This document shows, in pieces, positions 8,597 through 19,451 of a stretch of 64,000 bases of DNA (positions within the stretch are counted from its first letter, which is position 1; the number at the start of each line of letters is the position of its first letter). The position numbers and the translations under genes were made by a program. Source of the stretch: Lepturacanthus savala (lineage: Eukaryota > Chordata > Actinopteri > Scombriformes > Trichiuridae); contig CM060461.1 of NCBI GenBank assembly GCA_030544235.1, forward strand, positions 1-64,000, read 5' to 3'. The notes beneath the pieces are model-generated. The model worked only from the letters and a program-made list of their open reading frames with translations, did not search any database and had not been told where the DNA came from.

Positions 8597-10868
8597 TCTC
8601 CACCATATGAACTCTGTAGATCGAAGGGCAACAACAACAATTATTTTTTCTATTCTGAGAAACACTGGCATTTCATGTTCAATCTGAGTGCAAATGATCA
8701 ACCCTGGCCTATACTCTGTTCCACTCATTATCACCCAGTTAGTTGCATGGTTGTCTTGAGAGGCACGCTCCACATGCAAACCTTGAGCCAACTCGTTGCA
8801 AAAGTTTTCATTGTCCACATTAATACTTTGCATAGGTCCATACACAGTACATTTTGAAAGGGATGTCTCCCAAAGACATGCAATCAACATCTGATGTTTT
8901 TTTGCAAGAGATTTGGTGTTTTTAAGAGTATTTTTGAAAATCCTGTGTTTTGCCTCAAATCTCATGCTCCACATATGTATTAGTGGTCCAATTTTTCAGA
9001 TACAAGATGGATAATGTATCATAAAGTAATGTTTTGGAATCAGGTTTTTATCAGGATACAGTTCTTTGAACAACTCATGGTGTTCTATTATCAAATGTTT
9101 AAGTAGTACAGTCATGCCAAGTGAAACAGATGGAGAAAAAAATAACGTTGATTATCTGTAGTAAAATTAAAAGCAAAAGACAGTTTGGTTTCCTTCTGGC
9201 ACAATGTCACCAAAAAGCAAAGGAGTATTTCGAACAAGACAAAGAGTCTGAATTGAATTGAGCCCAATATTATTGTCGCTACTGTCCAAGTTTATCCTTG
9301 TAGGCCGTTTTTTGCACTCCACATACCCATAGTCAAAGGCATAAATTCTGGACAGATCAGGTTTCGACAAAAAGTTTTCAGAGAGGTATTCAAACAGTAA
9401 CTTCAGCTCATACTGAGCCACTCCTTCAAGAATGTCATGCATAATATCCAAAGAAAAATTGTTACAAACATGAAAGAAATGTAGGCCATTCAGAGTCGAA
9501 TCCTTTTTTAAACCAAACACGGATAACTTTTGTGGATCTGACTGCAATTCACTGCAGTGCATTTCAAATACTTCTTTTCCACACAAGATTATTCTGGGGT
9601 CATCCTCATTAAAAATAGAGTGGGCATAATTTTTTTCTATCAAACACAAACAACAAAAATGACGTCCACTGAACGATTCTGTGAATCCCAGAATTGTGTG
9701 CATCCCCAAGTTGTCCCCAGTTACCTGACATACAGTGCCATAGATCTTTTCAACAGAAAAAGGCAAATGAAGGCCACAATTCTCAAGTGTTTTGATGTCA
9801 TTAATCAGTGTCTCTAGAATAGGATCAAAGCCATATTTTTTCCAAGTCTTCAGTGTGAAACAATGCAATCAAATGAATATTAATCAGGGCAGAGTGAAAC
9901 TTTGGTGGAAGATTTCTGAGGACAAAATACAGAGCACCTATTTTGTGAACACCACGTTTTGACCCAAGTGGGTTCGCAGTCTCAAAATCATCATAGAACA
10001 ACTGGATTTGTAAAGAATTCTGGTGTTTGGAGAACAGTGGATGGGTCCTAAAATAATTTCCGTCACAAAAATCACTGTATACGTCAAGTTTTGATGAACG
10101 TGTTTCCTCAAGTAGTTTGCAAATATCAGAATTTCGGAACATGAATTTGATCATTTCCAAAATTGGGATGTAAACAAATGTATCATTCACTGGGACCTAA
10201 TCATAAGTATCTGTTTATTTCGTCTTGTATCATATCGAATTCCTAACATTTTTCTACTGGTTCCACAACACCCCATTTCTTGTTGAAATAATTTACTCTT
10301 TTGCTTTCAGTATTCAAGTACTCAAATGGGTTTTCAAAGGTTTCCAGATCTTTTACCAATGTTTCTCTCAAAGGATTATCTATAGGCACAGCAGACAGTA
10401 CTTGCTGCTTAACCTGAGTGCATCCCACTACTAAGTTCTTCCACATCACCAACAACTGATGAAATGACACTATTTGCAACACCATTTGCTTGTAGTTTAG
10501 CAATAATTGAAGGACAGATATTTTCTATGTTTTCTTTGTCTTTGACCTGATTCACTATCAAAGCATGGATATTCTGGGGTCTGCGTGATGTTTGTTCTAG
10601 CAACTTCTGAGATATTTTGCGGCATTTGGATATTAGTTTGACATGACTCTGGCCTTGCTGCATCTGCATTTTCACAAGAATTTTCCACATGTGAACTGAT
10701 TAAATGTTTTTTGAAACCTGAATATGTTGAAAAGTGACACCTACAACAATCTTGTGCACAAACTAACTTAAACTTGGTGCTAGGATAAAAACTGATTAAG
10801 TCTCAGATGAGAGATCAAGGACTGGCACGGAGTATGCACAGTTTGACAAATGAAGCACTTAAACATTT
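8597..10868 (-). pseudogene. C2H2 zinc-finger, transposase-like multi-copy fish gene, decayed
   Basis: Minus-strand pieces follow one protein in order. Two N-terminal Cys/His fingers (KCFICQTVHTPCQSLISHLR near 10860-10800; CRCHFSTYSGFKKHLISSH near 10740-10690) come first. Then ANGVANSVISSVVGDVEELS (near 10480), NPLGSKRGVHKIGALYFVLR (near 9950), GTVCQVTGDNLGMHTILGF with FCCLCLIEKN, SLDIMHDILEGVAQYELKLL, NIGLNSIQTLCLVRNTPLLF, HHELFKELYPDKNLIPKHY and HMWSMRFEAKHRIF. I recognise this layout from repeated, unnamed teleost proteins that look transposon-derived, but cannot give a family name. Stops lie after the first finger and after PSC (CGA to TGA, near 9000), and there are frameshifts near 9850 and 10500, so it is not functional. 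It begins about 15 bases beyond the end of the next pseudogene on the same strand. Confidence 0.6.
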
Positions 10869-11283
10869 GTGTACTTTAGTTTAGGACTTAGCTCACAAAC
10901 TCTGGGAGTCTCATTGGTTGTTTCTATGTCAATGTTGTAGACTGTTGTTTGCACAAAGGTGAAGAGCTGGCCCAGGTATTCCTCATAAGACAGGTTGAGC
11001 ACGTAATGGAATTAAAGAGTTCATCAAATCCACCCAATGAGCTAGTGGCTTGGCAGGGGATGAGCTGTTGGTCCACAACAATGTAGAACGTGTCAATCGT
11101 GTTCTTGGTTCGATGCACAGCAAGGACGTATGGTTGTCTTCCATCCCTCTTCCAAAGGTGTTCATCCAGGCTGCAGCATGACTAAAAAATAGAACATCTA
11201 CACCTCACACCGATGTTTTGCCAGCTCAGCTCAGCTCAGCTGGGACTAAGTTGAGGTGTTTTTTTTGTGGGGGACAAGAGTTA

Positions 11284-11307
11284 GTGTGTGTGTGTGTGTG
11301 TGTGTGT
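11284..11307. repeat. (TG)n microsatellite
   Basis: Twelve consecutive TG/GT units inside an intron of the SAMD3-like pseudogene. Confidence 0.9.
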
Positions 11308-12773
11308 AATAGAGGGCAAGAGAGAGAAGACTTTCATTTCAGTGTATTTCAAATTGAGTTAATACATATAAAATACTTGCTGTTTAGATAATAGAAGACA
11401 TGCATACCTTGTGAAAGTGCAACATTTTGTCCACTGCATCACTGGGACTTATCTTAGTCCTCTTCCATTCCATCCAGCTTTGGGTGGCAGGAGATGGAGA
11501 AGGAGCAGCAGAGAAGCCATGTCACTGTCCCACCCTATCAGTAGGAAAATAAGATGGAGAAAAAAGCCCATTAGTATCATGCAGGAATACCCCCATTAAC
11601 CAGCACTTGCAGTAAAGAATAAAAATCAAACATGTTCATTAGCATACTGTCATCATCGTTGTCTGTCTGTTTCTCAGCAGCTTTTAGAAGTCGGCACAGG
11701 TCAATTGACTGAGTAAGGTGTTTAGCCTCACTGATAATCTTGGACCTGAAAGTTGTGTCCCACTTCTCAAGCATCTTGGAGGCTGTTTCAGTTCCAAACA
11801 GTAGAACGAAGTCTTGATTCAGCTGTTGATCATAGAATCATAAATCCACAAACATTTGAAAAAAATCAGCATATTGTACTTAAATTCAAGAAACAAAATG
11901 GTAAACTCTAAATAAATAACTCACCAGCCCTTTGACATCAAACATCAAAGAACCATGGAAATGTTTTAGAAACATCTGCCGTTCTCTGTGGGTCATGCAC
12001 TAGGTTTTGGCGAAACTGAAAGGTCATGTTCATTTTCTGAAACACACTTGCTTTATCATGGGGGTGATTCAGAAATGATGGCTTCCCTGCATGCATCTTC
12101 ATCAAGCTGCTCAGGTAAAGTGGCCAATCTTCGGCGCTTTGGTCCTTGTGCTTCAACCAATGCAGCTGTCTTGGCTGGTCTTTTTGCTGTATACCTGGAC
12201 ATGGTCTTAAGGCGCCATGCTAAATATCCAGTGCCTTTCTCCCCATCATAGAAGTGCTCCTGTCGTAAAACATCATTAACCTTCCTGTTGCCACTGTGTT
12301 AAAAACCAAAAAGAAATCCCCTAAATGCTATTTTTTTAACTTTAAATTTCATAACTTTTCCTAGATTGGCCCCAACAGTAGAAAAAAAGAAATGTTTTTA
12401 TTCACATTTCCATGTAAGCTGTACAAAACAATTTACAAAGGTGGTCTTCGGGTCAAAATGACCCGTGAGGCAAATGGAGTTGAAATCAAGGTCACAGAGT
12501 TATTTACACACCACAGAATGTTACAATGTGTTAGGTGTGTCTCAGATCAATCAGTAGCAGAAGTAAACAAGACAAATCAGGTGGTCTTATCATGGATTGC
12601 TGTGCCTTTGATCAGTCTCAGATCAATTAATAGTAAACATGAATAAGACAGTAGAAGACATAAACAAGACAAGATAGGTGGCATTCTCGCAGACGGCAGA
12701 GCTCTTTTTTGTGTATTTCAAGGGGTTATAAAGGTGCTGCCGGTGACCGGAACCCAAATTCTTTCTGTGCGCC

Positions 12774-14096
12774 ATGAGTGTTCGTTATGACGTTGAAGTT
12801 CTAGAGCTGATTTTTTCTGATGTCCAACAAGACAACTCTGATTCAGGAGAGGGAGTGGAGGATGTATCAGAAGAAGAATATGGGGAGGAATATAACCCAG
12901 AGCATGATAAATCATCTTATGAACTTGGACAGCAGCTCCTGAAGAGGAAGATCACCATGGTTGGTACAGTTCGAAAGAACAAGCCTGAGCTCCTACCAGC
13001 ACTGCTTTCATCAAAGGAGAGAGAGGTCTTCTCATCAAAGTTCGCCTTCATGGCCATGACCACTGTAGTTTCTTACCTCTCAAAGAAAAACAAGAATGTA
13101 GTTCTTATGAGCACACTGACATTAGTGATCGTGATCAGTCATCATCCTAGACTACAACTGCAACAAAGGAGGTGTGGACAATCTAGATAAGGTGATTGGA
13201 ACATACAGCTGCAGAAGGATGACTGCCCGCTGGCCCCCGGTCATCTTCCACAACATCATTGATGTTTCCTCCTACAATGCCGTTGTGATTTGGAGAGAGA
13301 TCAACCCGACCTGGATATCTCATAAGAAGAACAAAAGGAGGGTGTTCCTGGAGCAGCTAGGAAAGGCACTTGTAACTCCATTCATTGAAAGAAGGAAGCA
13401 TGTCCCCCGCACAGAAGCCTCAGCAGAAAGCTATTCAGAGTAGGGATGTCCCGATCCAGCTTTTTGCACTTCCGATCCGATACCGATATTGTATTTGCCC
13501 ATCCGAGCCGATTATTCCTGCATCGGGTGACACACAGTCGAGTCCAGTCACCGGAGTCGCGCTCACATTTCCGCAGAGAAGAAAAAGGAGAAGAAGTCAA
13601 CACTAAAGTCACATTAGTTACATTATCCGTGTGCTCGTTTCAGTGTAATCTACGCTCTTTCGGTGTCTGTCTGTGCCGTATGCCACGGAGTGACAAGTCT
13701 GAGCGCGTCTCTGGTTGCTATGCAACGCGAGGTGAACCGAGCTAAACAAATGTGGGGAGACGCTAATGCTGGTGTGCTGGAAAATGCGGACCGGATTTTA
13801 GCGAAACCACAGCAAAAAACTGGAATGGATTATCTGAATAGGTGCGCTGGAAAACCCTGACCTTTTTTTAACGGATCGGATTTTTTCCCGTGCCGCCGCG
13901 CCGATACCGATACGCATATTTCTGCCAATATCGGTGGCTGATCCGATGCCGATATTGGATCGGGACAAGCCTAATTCAGAGTGTAGGAGCTCCTGATAAA
14001 CCTGAGGATCCAGCTACCACAGCCACTTCCCCAGCTAGAGCAAGTAAGAGAAAGAGATGTCAGTTCTGTTTACAAAAAAGTTTTGTCAGATGGTAG
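12774..14096 (+). pseudogene. internally deleted piggyBac transposase, interrupted by MITE 2
   Basis: The plus-strand frame begins MSVRYDVEVLELIFSDVQQD with an acidic N-terminus (EEEYGEEYNPEHD), then jumps to the C-terminal part: GQQLLKRKITMVGTVRKNKP, SSKFAFMAMTTVVSYLSKKN, and after a frameshift near 13120 the conserved NKGGVDNLDKVIGTYSCRR, followed by NAVVIWREINPTW and RRVFLEQLGKALVTP. The Cys-rich tail (KRKRCQFCLQK) is on the far side of MITE 2, at about 14050. Most of the catalytic core is deleted. The block CGGGTCAAAATGACCCG near 12449, upstream of the ATG, resembles sequence near the ends of fish piggyBac elements. Exact element ends were not resolved. It is opposite in strand to the surrounding pseudogene. 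Confidence 0.75.
13441..13973. mobile_element. 533-bp hAT-like MITE (MITE 2)
   Basis: Inverted ends TAGGGATGTCCCGATCCA and TAGGCTTGTCCCGATCCA, with subterminal CCGATCCGATACCGATATTG words. The flanking target duplication is a perfect 8-bp ATTCAGAG (13433-13440 and 13974-13981). It lies inside the coding part of the piggyBac relic and so is younger. No transposase is encoded. Its core at 13602-13752 is nearly the reverse complement of the MITE 1 core. Confidence 0.88.
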
Positions 14097-14099
14097 TTC

Positions 14100-14650
14100 A
14101 TGTGAAGTATCCAATAAACTACATTTATACTGTTTTAAAAGAGAGCATTTCACTCATTAGATGTCATTCTGCGTCCTAATGACAAATTTTATGACAGAAT
14201 TAAACTTTGTGGCACACTCATGTTTAAACTATTTATTTTAACTTTGGTGGTGTTTTGTTATTGTCTGTGATACATTAATAACTTAAAACTAAAATGCCAA
14301 AACCATTGTCAGTAAAACTGGTGTGTTGAAGTCATCATGATTTAAACTTACATAGCCCTTTGGAGAAAAAGGATCCCTGAGTGGAGGAGAGAGTGTTATA
14401 ATTCCCAGGGCATACCCTATGTTTACGGGATGGCATCCTCCTTAAGAAACAAGGATAGTTACCAAAATAGTTCATCCTGGGTCAAACCAATAGATGTGCT
14501 AATACTGTTCATATAAACATGTTAAGATCATATTATTAAAACAAAATCCAAAAACATAATAGAAAAATGCCACCCTGGCTTTGTTAATTCAATGCTATTT
14601 GCTGAACATTCAACTTTTTTACTATAATATTTACAATCTGCCAATTTACT
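14100..14650. other. noncoding, intron and piggyBac 3' remnant
   Basis: AT-rich DNA after the piggyBac Cys-rich tail, with an AATAAA at about 14112 that may be the old transposase poly(A) signal. No other feature seen. Confidence 0.4.
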
Positions 14651-15539
14651 TAAAACTCACCCATGGTTCTCAGTCAGATGACTGGCCAATATGTTGACAA
14701 GCCGTCTCCGTGTGCGGTGAGTGAGTGAGTGACATTTCTGTCTTGTAGGCTTCAATAACATCCTCACCCCCAGGTTTTGCAGCCTCTGCCTCATTAAGAT
14801 TGGGTGTGACTTCCGAGCTGGATGCACATCTGCATATGGGAATCCCATGTTGTTTTCGAAGTCTAAAAGAAATACAACATAAATTTGGTTAAAAAAAAAA
14901 AAAATCACACCTGATCCCACATTTTCAAACTGTTTTTGCAATTATACAGAGCATTCTCTTAACATATTTTTTGAAAATCATATTAAAGTAGAGACAGAGA
15001 TGATGAGTAGAGGCAGAGACATGAGATCTAAACTGATAATTGGGAAACCGCATTACAAATGATATTACAATGAGACTCGCCTTCCCCTGAATTGCTGTCT
15101 TGTATTGTGGCACTTGGATCGGGAGCAATCTGTATCTCAAGAAAGAGGTTTTCCTCAAGGGTCTGAGCTGGGTGGATAATATATTTCAAGAGATCAGAAT
15201 GAGGTTACAAAAAACTAATTTTTCAAACATACAGTTTAAAGAACGCCAATTGTAAAGGCTTACACCAATCATACACCTGTAGAAATCACGGTTTTTGTTA
15301 CTCCCAGCTTTTAACTGTTTGGGATATGGTTGTTTTTTGTTTTTGTTTCTACACAGTTCAGGGATAACGGAGAAATGTAACTATCTGCATCAGGGATTCT
15401 CTCACGTACTGTAAGGCAGTAATCTGGACTGGCCTCTATCAGTTCAGAAAAAATGTCTTCCTCAATTAGTTTGTCTGTTTCATCAAAAGCATCCAGTTCC
15501 ATAGCATCAGGCAGCCCAAGCTTGTTTCTGACTGTAGAG

Positions 15540-16600
15540 AGAACACGTTTATTAAAACAGATTTTAAAAAGACATGGTGATTTTAACTTCTGAAGTTACA
15601 TGTTTTGATTTGAACAACACCACAGCATGGGAATGTTGAATTTCCATCATTACGAACACAAGTGTGTATATGCAAAATGTTTTGGAGGGCAGATAGGTAC
15701 CCAAATTTAACATAAAATATAGTCATCCCAAAAACATCAGTCCTTGTGTATTGTTATGAGGGCAACTATGAGATGGCTACTCACCTTGAGCAAGGAAATC
15801 CACAAAGGTGAATCCTGACATTAATCGGATGTACTTCTTGGTATTTTGGTACTTTACCTTGAGCAACAGTCCCGCTTCAGTCCCGTTATCACATATTTTT
15901 GGAGGAATACGAAGAAGAATTATCAGTATCGTTCATTCCATATCCGTTTTAGAATCCAAAATTGGAAAACGGATAACTACTTATTTCATTTCTCGTTTTC
16001 AAATCAAAATTCAGAAAACAAAGGCATATTTTTCGCCGTTTTGAAATTAAAATTAGAATATGAGAGAATGGAATCATCACAGGATTTCGTTCTATTTAAT
16101 TTTGGTTTGTATCATGTGACCGGGAAGTTGTTGACTTTACTGAAGCAAAGTTGGAAAGATATTGACAGTTTGGGACTTCCAGGATTAAAAAATCTGAGCT
16201 AAAACATTGTCTAAACACTGATGATGTTCTGTCCATCAACCATAACATGGACTACCAACTACAATGACAAAAAAAACTATTGAAAACAATTTAAACCATC
16301 CTCTTAACTAGATGGATTACATTGATCTCTATGTGCAGCGGAAGCTGAGCAAGTGAACATACATCCCTCTCAGTCACAGGGAGAATAACAACAACCCGCA
16401 CATGCGCGGAAACTCCAGTCTTCTTCATCAATCATCCTCGCCGGCCATAATGATCATATCGTGGCACCTACTGGAGAAACAATTATTTGCCCCCTAATTA
16501 CGTCTGCTTTATAACCACCTTTTCTTCGTATTTTTTGTATTCTGAATAACTACAGGTGCACCGCCAATAATCCCACTAGTCCCAATAGTCCCACACACAC
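15540..16600. other. noncoding flank, no gene seen
   Basis: Region upstream of the first recognisable exon of the SAMD3-like pseudogene. The open frames at 15808-16202 are AT-rich, low in complexity and match nothing I recognise. Further 5' exons of the pseudogene may be hidden here. Confidence 0.4.
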
Positions 16601-16609
16601 TTCCGTAGT

Positions 16610-16752
16610 TTTCTTTTATTTGCAGCTCTGTTTCTTTTATTTGCAGGATTGAGGGTCCTCCCGAACGCAACACTGATATTAGCCAGATCCTCCCGAACGC
16701 AACACCGACATTAGCCGGATCCTCCCAAACGCAACACTGGCAATAGCCAGAT
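16610..16752 (+). repeat. two short tandem repeats side by side
   Basis: TTTCTTTTATTTGCAG occurs at 16610-16625 and again at 16631-16646, each looking like a splice acceptor. Directly after, a 32-bp unit starting CCTCCCGAACGCAACAC is repeated three times (16657-16688, 16689-16720, 16721-16752) with a few substitutions. Confidence 0.85.
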
Positions 16753-17497
16753 CCCCATCTAACGTGTCACCTTACCGTATTCGCTCACCACCACCAATGA
16801 GCACCAGGATACATCTAATTCATGGGGAAACCCCGTTATCACATTTCTTTCAGATACTCAATATTTGGCTGGAAAAATTACTCTCAACAAGTTTGTTTTA
16901 CTGCAAGCAACCACCTCGAGGTAGCGATTCCGAATGTTATTACCTTGCAAGCTACAAACAGTGAAGCTTGCAAGGTGTAGGAGATGATGTAATTCACATC
17001 TCACAACAGAGTCGCATCACACACGTCATTACAATCATGTAGAAGGTAATATATCCAGTTCTTATTTAAACCGTAGATTACACAGTCTAGGCTGATGTCT
17101 CCTCCTATTTGTATTTAACTGGGGTGTGTGTGTGTGTGTAGTTGAACATAGTCATGTGATTTTGATGTCTTTAACTGATGTGTGTTAACATGTTAATGTG
17201 ATCATAATGTCATTAACTGATTTGTTTGATAGATTGTGTTCTTACTGTTGTGAGTTGCTGTAGTTAAATTATTTCAGTAAACTAAATGTTAATGTGAGTC
17301 AATGTAGTTAATATAATCAGTAATAACATTTGTGGTGGTCCTCTTCTCTCCTGCAGCTCCTCCTCAGGTTTCACACACACATACCTGCATTTACACACAC
17401 CCACACACCTGTCACACAGGAACAATCATTCCATACATCTCTACCATTTTCACCACATTTACTAACTTTATTTGGAACTTGTGCTTGATCTGTGCAG
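16753..17497. other. noncoding, no gene seen
   Basis: Contains a short TG run near 17125-17139 and a pyrimidine-rich acceptor-like CTCTCCTGCAG near 17346-17356, but no convincing exon before 17498. Confidence 0.4.
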
Positions 17498-19186
17498 GAT
17501 GCCATGGAAGGGGAAGCGCTCCCAGGCCCGGACGCTGCGCTGGAGGACCCTCGGTTCCAGGAGGTAACTGCACCATCCACATCCCACGTCTTCTCAAAAC
17601 CATGTCACCATTTACACATCAAAACCAGCATCATCATCCAGTCCTCTGACAGTCTGCCTCTACAATACTGATCTTTGCAACAACATTGAAGCTCTTAAAG
17701 CCTGGCTATTGTTTTCTTGATTTCAGATGACCCCGCCTGTGACCCCGCCCCCACCCCCTGGAGTCTGGACCCTGAGGACCGTCGCCACAGAGTCCCCAAC
17801 TGCAAAGGTAAGTCTCCCTCTGGTTGGTTATTTGGTTGGTTGGTTATCATTTCTAATGAATCATCCTCCAATGAGTGAATCCTGACTGTTGTCATTGCTG
17901 TTTGCATTCATCAGATGCCCTGCCTGTTAGTCCCTGCTGCTCGGCAGGTGTCCCCCAGGTCGGACCTCCTTCTCCCTGTCCCTGGCTTCTGGCCTGTTAC
18001 GTGACCCACTCTTTTTACTTTAATGTGTTTACAACGTGTCGGTTCGTGTTGCTCATCAGTAAACCGTTATCTGGGCTTTTTTTCATGTAAAATGTTCCAG
18101 ACTTTGATCTCCTTTGTTGTATTTCTACAGGTCGGGGTTGTGGCAGGCGTCACCGTCCGGTGACCTGGCCCAGGTCCTACTACACCAAGCACACCAAGAG
18201 GGTCGTGGTTCCTCCGCCGTCAACAGACAAGGTACGGCTCGGTCCCAGTTTTTGGAGACTAATTAATGTCAGACTAACTTTAGAGGATTTGCACATCTTA
18301 AACAATTCTTTTCTTTTGCAGTTTGTCCTCATGGTTGGCAATTCCCATCTGCGTTCAATCGTGGAGGGAATCGTGGCCATGCCGGGGTGGATCTCCTTTG
18401 GTCTCCTCTCCATCCCTGGAGCCAAGGCCAGCGCCGTAGAGGTCGAGGTACGAAATTTATCTCTGCCTCGCACTCCCGAGGCAGTCGTTGTGTTGGCTCC
18501 CGGTAATAACCGGGAGCCAACGAGAAGATATTATAATAAAGATATTATATTTAACATAATAACCACTGTATTGTGACGTTTACCTCACTGCTGCTATGTG
18601 TTAATGCATGTCAGAATGTTGATCACTTTCTTTATTTCTTTATTTTTGGTAATGTTGTTGTTTTTAACCTTTTGTCTCATTTTATTGTCTCTGTTGACAG
18701 ACTCAACAACACATAACTTTCTACCCTTTATTTACATCATATTCAATTCGTCTGGTGTATCTTATCTCATTCATTTGTCTAATATAAAAAACCCGGACGC
18801 CTCCTCCCCCTGCCTGCAGCCACACCGGTCTCACCAGGAGTGTCTGTGGAGGTCGAGACCCCTGGACCTCGTCCTTCCAGTCCTCTTGGAGGGACTAGTG
18901 TGGCTCAGGCCAAGAAGGTGTGTTACCTACCATTATTGGTTGTGTGAACATTTTACAGAATAACTGCTGTATTGTGGATTTTAACTTTCTGTTTGTCTGG
19001 TGTCTCTTATGCACTATTTTATTGTAAACTCTGTCATTTTTTCCACAGACTCCGCCAAGGGCCTGCTTGACTCCGCTCACACCTCCAACCCCACAGGTTT
19101 CACGGGAAGTGTCTGTGAAGGCCAAGGCTCCAGTCTCTGGTTCTTCCTTCCCTCCTCGGTGGACCCAGGTGGGTCCCACCAAGAAG
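17498..19186 (+). pseudogene. spliced 5' exons of the Helitron protein, SGNH-like domain
   Basis: Clear GT/AG exons: 17498-17563 (starts MPWKGKRSQARTLRW), 17727-17807, 17915 to about 17947, 18131-18231 (YTKHTKRVVVPPPSTDK), 18322-about 18500 (FVLMVGNSHLRSIVEGIVAM, then ISFGLLSIPGAKASAVEVEV and LPRTPEAVVVLAPGNN), 18820-18917 and 19049-19186. The VGNSHLRS motif followed by LAPGNN is like the SGNH-hydrolase-type domain of a repeated fish protein family. A donor also exists at 18447. Several exons carry stops or changed phase, so I score it as a pseudogene rather than a working transcript. Confidence 0.55.
18492..18521. repeat. perfect 13-bp hairpin
   Basis: GTTGGCTCCCGGT and its exact reverse complement ACCGGGAGCCAAC are separated by the four bases AATA. 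The left arm is part of the exon encoding VLAPGNN. Confidence 0.9.
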
Positions 19187-19451
19187 GTAACATAGGCTGA
19201 TACTGTTTCTTTGAAAGTTTACTGAAATAACTAATGTATTTTCTACCATAACCTACTGCTGCTCATGGCTATCTGCTTTTTATCTGCACATAATGTTGTG
19301 ATTTAATTGCATCGTTTTTGGTCATTATCTTTTTATTATTTTTAACCTTTTGTTTTTGTTTCCTATTTATATTTACAATGCCAACAGTTTTTCTTTTGTG
19401 TTTTGTCTCCTATGCACTTCTTAATCCAAACTCAGCCTTTTTTCTTTACAG

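Larger units (their letters stand above)
10880..15531 (-). pseudogene. multi-exon SAMD3-like fish gene, decayed, with a piggyBac insertion in an intron
   Basis: Exons on the minus strand, most with GT/AG borders: about 15531-15345 (NKLGLPDAMELDAFDETDK), about 15170-15080 (TLEENLFLEIQIAPDPS), about 14878-14664 (HRTRRRLVNILASHLTENHG), 12293-11925 (HFYDGEKGTGYLAWRLKTMS and AKRPAKTAALVEAQGPKRRR), 11822-11648 (LNQDFVLLFGTETASKMLEK), 11535-11408 (WDSDMASLLLLLHLLPPKA, then SPSDAVDKMLHFHK) and about 11179-10880 (VLAVHRTKNTIDTFYIVVDQ, then FTFVQTTVYNIDIETTNETP). The order fits a large teleost family that I recall being labelled sterile alpha motif domain-containing 3-like; the name is uncertain and no SAM domain was identified. 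Frameshifts lie in a TCAC run near 14725, near 12065, near 11470 and near 11030. A piggyBac relic occupies the 14664-12293 intron. Confidence 0.55.

Noticed and set aside
12276..12292. TTAACCTTCCTGTTG as a piggyBac terminal repeat
   Set aside because: These bases are coding in the SAMD3-like exon (reverse strand GNRKVND) just inside a good splice acceptor, so the resemblance is probably chance.
15808..16202. Open frames of 78 and 118 codons as a small gene
   Set aside because: They overlap in different frames, are AT-rich and match no family. There is no splice or promoter support.
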